A stretch of 64,000 bases of DNA from Absidia repens (lineage: Eukaryota; Mucoromycota; Mucoromycetes; Mucorales; Cunninghamellaceae), in the NCBI GenBank assembly GCA_002105175.1, contig MCGE01000008.1:1364001-1428000 (forward strand), written 5' to 3'. The notes beneath the pieces were generated by a model that ran no database searches, was not told the DNA's origin, and was given only the letters and a program-made list of their open reading frames with translations. The position numbers and the translations under genes were made by a program. This document shows, piece after piece, positions 53,301-64,000 of this stretch (the stretch's first letter is position 1; each line of letters opens with the position of its first letter).

Positions 53301-55406
53301 CCAAGTTCACACAACAGACAATTTTCCTTTTCACATGAGGTCCCAATATGACATTTGGCGATTTGACGTAAAGGTAAAATAAAGTATAGTACTTGTAATA
53401 AAGAATTGCAGTAAGAGTTACGAATGTTGGTTTCCAATCCACCATATAATGTACGGTTGTAGTATCTATACAGTATTGAATATAAATGATAAATATTAAT
53501 ATGTGAATTCCTCTTTTGCCCGTCTTCCCTCCACACCCTCCTTTTTTTTCGTGAATACAACTTACCCAAAATCAAAGTCATCCACACCAAATTTGCTATA
53601 TTGAATTTCGACATGGTGATAATGTTTTGGCATGACGATACCACGAGAATCCAATAGTACCTCACCAACAGAAGACGATCGTCGACCAGAATGCTAAACA
53701 TCATAATAATAAGTGGTAAGAAACAAATAAGTAACAGATAAAAAGTACTAATAACTGAATTAAACTTACCGCCAGTTCACCTGCTTCATCTAAAACTACA
53801 GTTGCTGATAAAAGTTCGCGTTCCTGTTCAGACCTAAACTTGGGGATATCTTTCTTGTGGGCTTGTTTTTTCCTTCTAGGCACTTGATTTCGGTGCGTTG
53901 TTCCAGGATTTGGGGCATAACCAACAAAGTCGATCGTCTTTATACTTTTCAGAATATCGTCATCAATTTGAGGTGTAGGATGTCCAACATCATAAACAGC
54001 TCCGCTCGTCCATGCTGACAGTAATGGCTCGGTATAGTATGGCATGCCTATGGATGACAAAGGACTATAAAGAAGTGTTAATAAATCAAGTGTAATTTGT
54101 ACCCTTTTATTTTATTTTTTCTTGCTACTTGCGTTTCATTGTTCATCATCACGTTTGGAGAAGGCGTCGAATCAGGAGTTGTCACTGGTAAGGAATAGGG
54201 GTTCATCACATAGTTGTCACGATCAGCATATTGATGCACAAAGCTATTGCCATCACCAAAGACCAATGTTTGTCCGGAACTTGATATATCCATGGCAGTG
54301 ATATAACTAGATGATTGTACTTGATAAAAATGAGCAGGAGGAGCAAAGGATCCCATAGTCAGGCTTGATACATCACACATTTGGAACTGCCCTGTTTGCG
54401 AGCCTACCAGACATGTAGAGCTGAGCGTTGGGTGCATTTTCAAAAACATGGGTCCACTGGGAAAGGGAATAGGAGCTAAAGACCGAATTGCCATACGAAT
54501 ATCATACACTTTCACTAAAGGATCCATAATCAATGACCCTTGCCTTTTCATAGCCCCCAACAAACGAATCATATCAATTTGTCAGTATCCATAATATAAA
54601 CGACCCGTTTTTTTGGTTACCTTTGAGAAAATCCACACGTCAGTAGTAAATTGCCAGAAACATCCAAATCAGATAATGTTGCCGTATGAGCCTGGACGCG
54701 TTGTTCCACCTTCATTGTCCTCGTATCGCGTAAAGTCACTTCTCCCAACATACTGCCACAACAAATCGACCTTGGTAAGTTCCGCATAACAACAATGTTG
54801 GATGCCCCTGGTATAGATTTCGTCACCGTGCCACGAGCCGCGCTCACCACTAGCATATCGTCCTGTTGTCCTGCCACTAAAAGGTCGCCGTTGGTGAGAG
54901 AGGTTGTCGTCATGCAATGTAAATCCTTCATCTGGTCAGTGCTAAATCCAAAAAAAGATAGAGTAGACGATCATGAATATTCATTTCAATTATGTGGAGG
55001 AATCTTCCATACCTAATATTCCATCGCACCAATCCTTGTCTATCGCGCATTTGTACACTTTTTGGACTGAGACTAATCACACCTCGTTCAGTCACCCTTA
55101 TTTGTCGTATTTGTTGATCCACATGAGCCTTAAATGAAGTGTACTTCTGTAATCCTTTCCCATAGTAAGAGCAAACACGTCCCTGATATTAAGAAGAAGA
55201 ATTAAAAAAACAATTATCAGTGGTTGGGTAAGAAGAAAGAGAATCAAATAATTGAACACAAAAAAAAATATTATCCGAATACTTACAGTATCGTTCCCCA
55301 CCCATAATAATTCATGATAAGGATCCCAACATAGCGCAGATACAGGAGATACTTTGTTTGGATTAGTATCACATATTTGTTGAACTTCTGTCCAAGCACT
55401 TTCCAT
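50391..55406 (-). CDS. PAN2: PAN2-PAN3 deadenylase catalytic subunit Pan2
   Basis: About sixteen exons. N-terminal WD40 propeller in 55406 to about 54120 ([37 protein letters not shown], and [12 protein letters not shown]). A linker in 54060-53770 that binds Pan3 ([13 protein letters not shown]). A UCH-like domain in about 53670-51700 where [16 protein letters not shown] stands in for the ubiquitin-protease Cys box; Ser replaces the catalytic Cys, as expected for this pseudo-protease, while zinc pairs CGSC and CSNC remain. A DEDDh exonuclease at 51490-50391: [20 protein letters not shown], and HDSIVDA supply the Asp, Glu, Asp, His and Asp. It trims mRNA poly(A) tails in the cytoplasm. The protein ends FTPGWTL at 50391. 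A Ser/Thr/Gln-rich insertion lies in the UCH domain near 52900. Confidence 0.95.
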
Positions 55407-55662
55407 GACTAGAGCAATTTTTTGGTTTTTTTTTTTTTGATTTTTTCGATTAAAAAGCAGGAAGAGCGGAAAAAGTGAGCAATTGTGATGTTTTTTTCTT
55501 TGAGGGCCGGTCCCCCGTTCTCCTATTTGTGGGGAGTTTAAAACACCGTCCGAATTGACGGACCCGAGGTTTCATACAAATCAGAGGATTTTTTTTCCTT
55601 TTTTTCTCTTTTTGCTTCCCTTTCTTCTAAAATAATACATTTTTTTTCTTATCTTATACACA
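55407..55662. promoter_or_regulatory. divergent intergenic region, PAN2/alpha-arrestin
   Basis: 256 bp between the two start codons must serve both genes. T-rich on the side of the arrestin. No specific operator recognised. Confidence 0.5.
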
Positions 55663-57284
55663 ATGCCTGTACAAGTGCCCTTTTTTTCAGGACACAAGCT
55701 ATCTATCAACATGGCTGAAGATACAGTTATCCTACGTGGACTCTCACAAGATGACGGTACCTTTGTTTTGAGAGGTGAAGTGGAACTGGTTGTCACAAAA
55801 CCTATGAATATCAATTCTGTCGCTGTCAAACTGGTGGGCAAGTCTTTTACATTATGGATGGATGGTAAGATAGCAACATATCGCAGCTTAACCTTTTACT
55901 TATTTTTCCTTTTCTGATATTTTTAGGTATCGGATCTGGACGAAATACGAAATACTCTTATGAAAAGAAGATCCATGAACAAGACATGGTACTCCAAACC
56001 TGGACCGCCCCTACTAGCATTCCAATTACATCAAGATCGTCGTCAGCATCGTCTTTCAAGTCCCTAAAAGCCAGCAAAGAAAGTAGTGGTGGAACGAACA
56101 ACAATAGCAACAGCAACAATAATAATAGCAGTAATGATGGGAACAGCAAAAACAGTAAGGGAAGCAACAGTAACACGTTAACCCCTGGACTTCATCGTTG
56201 GCCATTTGAATTCTTATTATCGAACAAACTGGTGGAAACCATTGAAGACGAAACAGGCAAGGTTTTTTACTACTTGACGGCAACCATTCACCGACCCAGC
56301 GGCATCCAAAGCAAAATCAAGTGCAGACGAAATGTGCTTGTACTACGAACACCCTACTGGTCCAACAATGCCCTTACAGCCAATAGTTTACCCACGACCT
56401 CCATTATATCGGATCGACACCTTCCTGCCTGTGATGCCACCATATGTGTTGAAAAAAGTATGGCGTCTTCAGGTACTCAATTCCCTATTGACATCACTCT
56501 GGCACCCAACATGAAAAACGTCTTTTTGGAATCCATCTCTGTGCTCTTATCTGAACGACGTGTGTATCGCTTACCTGAATATGATGCTCGACGGGGTGAA
56601 ATGTATGATTTCAAATTACGACTTTTATCCATCACCAATCTCAGTGACATGACAACATATACAACTACATCCAATGACGAAGAAGACGAAGGAAACCATT
56701 TGACATTGGAACAACAAGTACGACGTGCCATCTTTATGAAAAAAGCGCATATCCCGTTAACGGGTGATCCTTTCCAATTCCGATTTTTATTCAACTTGCC
56801 CAACTGCATTGATCTCAATCACAGCTCGACCTTTTCCGAAATTGACATTCGACATTTTTTGAAACTTACCATTGATATTCGGTCCCCCGAGGGTCTCTCT
56901 ACCATACGATTGGATACCAACATTACTGTCCTGGATTGTCGACTGAAGGAAGACTATACTACGTTGCCCACCTATGAAGCTGCCCTCTCTGACTTGATTG
57001 TTGATACGGAAGATGACGACCCATCGAATGCTGTTGGCAATCGCAGCGGATTCTTCATTTGTCCTTGCTATTTGGATTACAAGAAAAAACGTCAAGTGTC
57101 AAGCAAGAAGGAATGGATCATGATGCGACACAACAATCATCAACACAATCACGATCACAATCAGCAACCTCAAGACCAACAGAATATGAACCATGGTGAG
57201 CACCCATCCGATTCAGAGCCTCCTTCTTATGATATAAGCCAATCTGAAGCCTCTTCCTCCTCTGCGCATGTTGTTAAAGCTTAG
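55663..57284 (+). CDS. alpha-arrestin (ART-type Rsp5 adaptor)
   Basis: Two exons (55663-55864, 55927-57284) give 519 aa. The N-terminal arrestin fold begins FSGHKLSINMAEDTVILRGL and continues with LRGEVELVVTKPMNINSVAV and KLVGKSFTLW, the classical arrestin_N signature; HRWPFEFLLSNKLVETIED and YYLTATIHRP follow an Asn/Ser-rich insertion at about residues 110-148. The arrestin_C half begins near residue 245 (CVEKSMASSGTQFPIDITLA) and includes RHFLKLTIDIRS and LPTYEAAL. A true PY motif, PPSY, lies at residues 499-502, 17 residues from the C-terminus, and would bind WW domains of a NEDD4-type ligase such as the RSP5 encoded at 14-17.6 kb. Alpha-arrestins guide that ligase to plasma-membrane transporters for endocytosis. 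His/Asn/Gln-rich low complexity precedes the PY motif. Confidence 0.93.
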
Positions 57285-58640
57285 AACCCGTCACTCCCTT
57301 TATTTAGTCATTTATTTATTTATTTAATATCATTATTTAGTACCATCATATTATTATATAGCATTTATTACTTACTTTTTATTTTTTTTTACCATTCCCT
57401 CTCTTCATGTAAATATCCATTTATCAATAAAGTTTTTATATTTGTCTTATTTTTATCTCACATGTTTATGTCAAATGATGATGATCGAAAAATGTGTTTG
57501 AACGGTGAATTCTTCCCATTCTTTTTTTTCTTTTTCTATTGTCTCGACAGTCTTCAATGACCTGAACTGTTTTATCGCCATCATGTCGTGATCGCCATTT
57601 CGCTTGAAAATTTTCTAATGCTATTGGCTTAGGATTAAATGTCCGCCGATACAGTATCGTATTTTGAGAACCTGCAATTGCTTCTACAGAATGATAATGG
57701 GTGTTCCAGATGGATCATTATTTTTAGGAAACCAAAGGATGGTGTGCTATTTTGTTAAACCAAGTCAAATCCAATGACAAATAGGATATTACAAAGAATG
57801 AAAAAGGTGGAACCAAAATAATAAGGAGGCAACTGGCAACTTTTCAGCCTATTTTTTTATTTTTTCCTTTAATAATCAAGCTAATATATAAAAGAATAAA
57901 AAAAAATATTTGGTCCCTTTTTTTATCTTCATACATTTTAAACTAGGAAAATAGGGTAAAGATCAACCTTGTGATCTTGGGGGATTTTTAAGCCCTCCAC
58001 AGGCTTGGATCGAACTTCCGTTTGCGCCGAATTACTCGGAATCCTAAAAATAGATAGTAGTCCTATCATATCGGTGCGATAAAAAATTCTTTCGATAGAA
58101 ACAAATGATGTAATAAGAACAAGAGGAAGAAGAAGAAAAGATAGTAGTGCTGTATGATAGGTTTTTGACGATGATTGTCATGACTACAATGGGTTAGTGG
58201 ACTATTCAGTTGGATGGAAACACAAACTGTATTGTTTCCGTTTTGCAGAAATACGTCGGTGATGAAAACAAGGCTAAGATAATGGAGACTTTTTTTTTTG
58301 TCGATCAAAAGGTACCCCACCATGAAAGTGCCGTTACTAATTTTATTATATGATAATCGTTTCTCTTCATTAACATAATTAAGTCTGGTACCTCTTTTGT
58401 TACTGGTTTCTTAATACATAGATGCAATGACTTGAGGTTGTTTCCTAAATCGTGAAGGGGCACCTTTTTCGTCTATTTCAAACTTTAATAACGAGCTAAC
58501 AGGAACTCCGCTATATATAGACTTTGGTAGAACTGCTCATTTATTTCTATTTTTCCATTTCTTCCTTCTTTTTCTTATATTTCTTCTCCTCACTCTCTTT
58601 TCTATTTTCCCTACTTTATTCGTTCATTATATAATTCTTT
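57285..58640. other. intergenic, no recognised gene
   Basis: Arrestin 3' end (AATAAA at about 57426) and, from about 58530, a pyrimidine-rich leader into the glycosyltransferase. A weakly tRNA-like string near 58005-58015 was examined and not called. Confidence 0.5.
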
Positions 58641-59891
58641 ATGCTACAAAAAGCTGCTCAAAGGAAATATGTCATTGTTTCCGTTGCCCTGATTGTGGGG
58701 TTGGTTTTAGTCGTGCTCAACTATTCAGTACTTTTTGCTGGACGACCATATACAACAACAAAATCAGCAGTCTCATCAGATTACATGGAAGAGCAACAAG
58801 CTTTCCAGGCAGGCAGCAATCCGGACGGATCAGATCCTTGGTACTGCTCTTGTTACAATGACAACGACAATGAACTACAACAGCAAGCAGCTTTACCCGA
58901 AGACGGCGACTTGGGACCTTCTATTGTGCCCGACACCTTCTCACAACCACCTGACGATCTGCTTCAAAAAATCAATGATAATCTCCAGGACCACCGAGTA
59001 CTCATTGTAGCGACTGCCAATTACGGCATGCGGGATCATGTTTACAACTGGATCGAATCACTCAAACGCACCAACGAAGACAAATTCCTTATCCTTTGTT
59101 TGGACGACAAATTATACGACCACCTTGTTTTGACCGGTTATGAACGGAATGTGGCAACGATACCAAGCACTTGGCTTCACCAAAAGATTGATGCCGGCTT
59201 TGAGGAATATTATACGCAAATGTACCGAGTCATCACACACGCCAAAACGCTTGTGGTGCAGCAATTGCTCTATCTCGATATCAATGTGCTTTTTTCGGAT
59301 GTGGATATTGTCTGGCTGAAACCTCGCATCCGGGAACAACTGTACATGTACTTGGATATGCGGAGTGAAACGCACGTGGTGTTCCAACAAGAAGGCTCAG
59401 ACCAAAAGAACATCAACTCTGGCTTCTATATTATGCGACCCTCCGAGAAAATGAAACGACTACTGGCTGCAACAATTTATTTTGGTGACCAGAATGATAA
59501 ATTGACTCAACAAGGCGCTCTCAACAAAGCACTAGGGTATTTGAATCTCCGGCTGACGAGTTCAGATGTCATTCTCTTGGATGTGTTACAATGGCCCAAT
59601 GGATGGATTTACTTCTCAAACAATTGGACAAAGTCTTTAGGCATTGAGCCATATATTGTCCATGCAAACTATTTGGTAAGGAGTTGTCTTCTTTTTTTTT
59701 TTTTTGAACAATTGAAATCTAACTTTATATTATGTTTTTAGGTTGGCGAAGATAAGAAGAACAAGCTTCGTGATGACAACTTTTGGTACATCGATGATGC
59801 TTGGTTAGCTTCCATAGATGAAAAGGCAACTTCATTATCATCATCCTCAAACTCAACCTCATCCTCAACCAATGAAACAACAAAAGCTTAA
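58641..59891 (+). CDS. GT77-like nucleotide-diphospho-sugar transferase, type II membrane protein
   Basis: Two exons (58641-59675, 59742-59891) give 394 aa. One membrane segment lies near the N-terminus (about residues 10-33, YVIVSVALIVGLVLVVLNYS), giving a cytosolic tail and a lumenal catalytic domain, the usual Golgi layout. The domain contains VLIVATANYGMRDHVYNWIE, FLILCLDDKLYDHL, QLLYLDINVLFSDVDIVWL (the DxD metal/sugar-nucleotide motif at about residue 220), INSGFYIMRPSEKMK, DVLQWPNGWIYF and PYIVHANYLVG. This is the Pfam Nucleotid_trans (PF03407) pattern shared by GT77 enzymes such as plant RRA/XGD and Mucorales cell-wall candidates. Donor and acceptor cannot be told. The C-terminus is Ser/Thr-rich. 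Confidence 0.88.
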
Positions 59892-60801
59892 AGCTGGTTC
59901 ATCACCTGCACCAGCAACAGTATCAATATCTGTCAATTCATCAATCTCCATCAACAACAATATCATGACCCATCCCCTTATAATTATTTAGTTGCGTTTT
60001 AGTCAACTTTTTGTTCTAGTAGTTTAGTTTATTTTATTTTATTCCTCCGCTGCAATCATTCTATTTTACTGCCATGGCATTTTTGTCATTATTACCTCTC
60101 TTTCATCATTATACATACAATCAAAACCACTCCTCCCGCCAACCCCCACCCCACTTTTCTTCCTTGTATTTTATTTCTCCAGGCTGGACCCTATGTCTTT
60201 TTATTTTTTTATATTACACTGTGGCTTTTGGTCTCTTTTTTTTTATATTAGATAATAAAGAAAAATAAACCACTCATATCACTGACTTTATACTTTTGAC
60301 TTGACTTTGATTGTTGTACTACAAATTTGAACAATGAAATTACATGTTATTGATTATTTTATTTGTAGATTGGTCCATGCTTTGATGTGTGTAACGAGCT
60401 CAACCTGCCAAGCTGGGTCAAGGATAATTACGGTAACCATTCTTTCAAGGAGACTACGATAAATAAAGTACATTGTTTGTATATAATGAATAGGAGTGAC
60501 GTTGTTTGTGCTGTCAAAACTCCATTTTTGAAAGATCGCCTAACGTACCGTACACTCACACTCAAATATACAGGATGTCGCGCGCTTAGCACTTTGTCTG
60601 CTGTGAAACTCCGCTGACGCCCTCCTTTTTCTTTTGAAAAGTACAAATTCAACTTTTTTTCCGTCCTGATTTTTTTTCTCTTTTTTCCTTTTTCCTTTAA
60701 ACTCCTCTATTCTTTATTATTTATACCATCAAGTATACGCATTCTATATTCCCATACACATACATACACATATCAACGTCCACACACTTTCCCTTTTGTT
60801 G
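59892..60801. other. intergenic, no recognised gene
   Basis: Glycosyltransferase 3' region (AATAAA at about 60253-60265) and a T/C-rich leader before 60802. Nothing else supported. Confidence 0.5.
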
Positions 60802-63800
60802 ATGAGCGATACCTCTACTTTTATGGAACCGCGCAATTTGACCAGCCTGAAGAATAGGCCACGGTCTGGGTCATGGTCGAACTATCAATACTACAGACAA
60901 CAGCAGCAACAACAGCAGCAACAACAACAGCAACAACAGCAGCAATATACTTTCTTACAAGAAACTAAAACAGCCAAATCCAGCTTTTTATCAAAATTCA
61001 TTCAAAAAAGAACTGCTTCCGCCAATGCTGTTTCCAACGACATTCTTTATAAGGATGACGAGTCGCCCTACGTGGATGCCCAACCTCCTCCTCTTTTATC
61101 GACTTTCCAGCAACAGCCCATGTTATCAACACCACTATTGAAGGAACAGGACCATATCATTAAAAGAAAAGTAGGTATTGCAATATAAGCAACAAAGGAG
61201 GTGAGCTGGCGGTCCTTTTCATGATAATACTCATTTTCATTCTTTCTTTTTACTTTTTTTAGAAGGGCAAAACTCTTGGTCGCTTTCTCAAAAAACTGGG
61301 CAAGGTAAAATTGGAATCAATCCTGACAATTGAATGTGCCACTTCTTACTAAAAATAATGTATATGTATTGTATTATGCTAACCTCCTTTCTTTGTGTAG
61401 AATACAACGCCCACTTTGACCAACGATGCTGCTCCTACTACTTGTCCCATTGACAACAACAACAACAACAACAAAAACAACAATAACGAACATGACTCGC
61501 ATGAGACTGGCGGGGCTTCTATGGAACCATCGCAGATGCAGGTACAGACCGTGCATAATTTGGAAACACAAGGCAAGTTATTACCTATGCATGCACACTG
61601 AAATTTAGCTTGTTTCTTATGTCGACTTTATATATATATATATATTTATATTTATTTGTTCCCAAACCAATAGCTTCTGATCCTTCACCAAATTCGACAA
61701 CTCATCAAAATTCTATACGCACGACAACATCAATCAACTCGGCAGTCGTGGCAACTACACCAATAAAAGAAATACATCAGCAGCAACAGCAACAGCAACA
61801 GCAACAAATGAAGACGACCACAGTAGAATCAACCAAGGATGATATTCAACTACGATACTATGGTGTCAATGACATGGCGACCTATGCTCCTTTGATGCCT
61901 CGCTCTACTTCGTTTGATATCCATCGCTCATCACCACCACCTACCATACGATTCTTTGCACCAGACTCAGAACATTGTTACGCCAAGCTGGAGAAATGCA
62001 CTTCATTAAGGGATGCCAGGGTCTTGATGACCGAAACCTATGGAGATCTTTTGGAAAACGAAGACACATCACCACCTGGTCAACTTTGTGAAGCAAACAG
62101 TATCACCACCAACACCAATAGCTGCAAAGTTGACGACGACGACGATGATGATGATGATGATGATTCAACAAACGATTCTATCGATAGCGATGTGGATGAT
62201 GATACCCCTGTCGCTGGTGACCGGCTTTCCAAACGACTTAGCGGCGGCCACTTTGGTTCAGCAGGCGGATTGATCGTCAATACAATGTCCTTATCAGGTT
62301 TATCGTCGGTGAACAAGGATGAAGATCATGACATCAACAACGCAAGTGATATTCATCGTACATTTGAAGAACCAGCACAAACTCCTACTCCAACATCTAT
62401 GCAGCGACCACCACCACAACCAGAAAACGACAACGATGGCGGTTTAATATCCCTAGACAACAACAACAGCAACAGCAACAAAACGGATGATGAACCAAAC
62501 GAACGGGGACATTCTATGGAACTAGGAGCACTGTCACCACCTCCACCTCCTTGCAATGATGAACAAGACCCCGACACCGACGATCATCCTACTGATCATG
62601 GCGATGCAGCTGACGATAAATGTGATCAAGAAGAACGCTCTCTCAATTCAATGGACGGACTGTCAATTGGGGAAAACACTACTGAAGATTATGCAAGGAG
62701 GATTTGGGAACAAGATGATACTGTTTACTCAAACTTGGAACACGTGGTGGAGTGGATTGGGAATGGGTAAGAGCAATCAATATATATACATATATATACT
62801 TTATACATACAAAAATGGGATTTGGCTTCCGCCCCTAACAAATCGTTTTTTTTTTTTTTTTTTGGGCCACGTTTATTTTAGTTCACAGACAAGTCACCAA
62901 ATCCTTGAATCTTACATGTCTTACTTTGACTTTACTCATGTCCGGCTGGAAGATGCTTTTAGGTAAGACGGTGGGAAATGTCGTGTAACAAGGGGATTTG
63001 TTGTTTAATTATCTCTCTCTCTCTCTCTCTCTCCTTATTCACTGCTATGAATCAGGCAAGTGAGTGGGGTAGGAGTGGGTTGGGTGCTTTTTTATTTTAT
63101 TTTACTGAACGTTCTCCCCCTTATTATTATTATGATTCTATTTATAGGCAGCTATGTGGTAAACTTTCAATGAAGGCGGAATCTCAACAAATTGATCGCA
63201 TCCTGGAACAATTCTCAAAGCGCTATTGGCACTGCAACCAACAATCAGTCTTTGGAAATGCAGGTAAATTAAGCTAATTATTTCATCTTGGAATTTTGGA
63301 AAACACTATGTGGACTAACGCATCTTTTCAAATGTATAGATATCATCCACGCTGTTGTCTATTCATTGGTCCTTCTCAATACCGATCTCCATGTGGCTCA
63401 AGGAGAGCGGAAGAAGATGTCGCGACCTGCCTTTATTCGGAATACAATGGACGCCATTCGATCTCAATTGAATACCACCGATCACCTGGAAGAAAATACT
63501 GTGGGCACTTTGTCCTTGGATGAAGATAACTTGGCCAGCAATATATCACTTCCACAACAGCAACAGCAGCAACAAGAATGGAATGATCTTAAACGCACAC
63601 CAAGCTGTCGAAGCAACTATAGTCAGAGCAGCAGTTACCGTGGGAAAATATCCTCTACCTTTGACATCTCCTCCTCTACCTGTGCTTTTGGCTCGTTGAA
63701 ATGGCAAGGCGAAATGGAATCTCTTTTAAAGGTAACTATATATACATATGTGTGTGCGTGTATGCGTGTGTGGATCGGAAAAAGAAGAACCGAACTCACA

Positions 63801-64000
63801 GTTATATTAATTTGTATGGTAATAGCAAATGTACATCTCTATACGTCACAAGCAAATCATGCATCCTCAATCAAAACAAGATGAGGCCAACAACACTTTC
63901 GGATCGAGGCAGAGAAATGCCAGTGGAAATAGATATGGCGCCTTTGGACGAAATGTAGGAACAATGGTCTGGAAAATGGCACGGGAAAGCCTTTTTATAA
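60802..64000 (+). CDS. Sec7-domain Arf guanine-nucleotide exchange factor, 3' truncated by window end
   Basis: Eight exons seen (60802-61170, 61263-61304, 61401-61572, 61674-62766, 62882-62962, 63148-63263, 63340-63731, 63826 to the window end), all in frame and still open at 64000. The N-terminal ~540 residues are low complexity with polyGln (about 17 at 60900-60945), Asn- and Asp-rich runs. The Sec7 domain starts around residue 545 and includes ESYMSYFDFTHVRLEDAFRQ, MKAESQQIDRILEQFSKRYW, FGNADIIHAVVYSLVLLNTD, and KKMSRPAFIRNTMDAI. It would load GTP on an Arf-family GTPase in vesicle traffic. ESLLKQMYISIRHKQIMHP in the last exons resembles the link to a PH domain in Syt1/EFA6-type exchangers, so a PH domain probably lies beyond the window. 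I start at the ATG 60802. The intron after 61572 uses a GC donor. Confidence 0.9.

Noticed and set aside
52640..53600. PAN2 UCH domain as an active ubiquitin protease
   Set aside because: The Cys-box cysteine is replaced by Ser (RNSYCNS), as in other Pan2 proteins.
57961..58081. tRNA-like string (GGATCGAAC on plus, AGTTCGATCC on minus) and a small hairpin with loop CTCCACA
   Set aside because: On neither strand do the T arm and acceptor arm pair; only isolated fragments match.

Overview
This 64 kb window is nuclear DNA from a filamentous fungus. The protein sequences, the dense short introns (about 55-110 bp with GTAAGT-like donors), the AT-rich and pyrimidine-tract-rich spacers and the lack of operons suggest an early-diverging fungus. 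Mucoromycota is my best guess, but it is inference from overall style and not from a marker gene. I rebuilt the exons of most genes by hand. For almost every gene the exon lengths sum to a multiple of three and give a protein close to the family's usual length.

Layout. 0-7.9 kb: an SPT23/MGA2-like membrane-bound transcription factor (+) and a PHS1-type 3-hydroxyacyl-CoA dehydratase (-). 9.3-12.8 kb: an MFS transporter and the splicing factor YJU2. 14.0-17.6 kb: a 14-exon RSP5/NEDD4-type HECT ubiquitin ligase. 17.6-20.6 kb: gene-free, repeat-bearing. 20.6-26.8 kb: a LACTB2-like metallo-beta-lactamase-fold protein, a class I aminotransferase, and a divergent mitochondrial glycerol-3-phosphate dehydrogenase (GUT2). 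27.7-29.9 kb: alpha-tubulin. 30-37.4 kb: an accessory island with three copies of a dispersed repeat, a 144-bp tandem repeat and an intronless gene of unknown function. 38.2-46.7 kb: a run of minus-strand genes (membrane-anchored ubiquitin protease, NTF2-like protein, serine-rich unknown, forkhead factor). 46.7-50.4 kb: a repeat copy carrying a nested tRNA-derived SINE. 50.4-57.3 kb: PAN2 and a divergent alpha-arrestin. 58.6-64 kb: a GT77-like glycosyltransferase and the 5' part of a Sec7-domain Arf exchange factor, cut by the window edge.

How the genes relate. Several belong to one known regulatory axis. RSP5 ubiquitinates SPT23/MGA2 precursors to release the activator of fatty-acid desaturation, and it uses PPxY-bearing alpha-arrestins as adaptors; the arrestin here has a C-terminal PPSY. 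PHS1 is also a membrane-lipid gene. This may be chance co-location.

Most unusual: the alpha-tubulin gene appears to need three successive micro-exons of 1, 1 and 2 nucleotides, each placed between a consensus acceptor and a GTAAGT donor. Other notable signals are the nested SINE with 18-bp target-site duplications, a six-copy repeat family with a CACGTG motif, a tail-to-tail inverted pair of that family, a GC-AG intron in the Sec7 gene, and an intron that splits the catalytic cysteine codon of RSP5.
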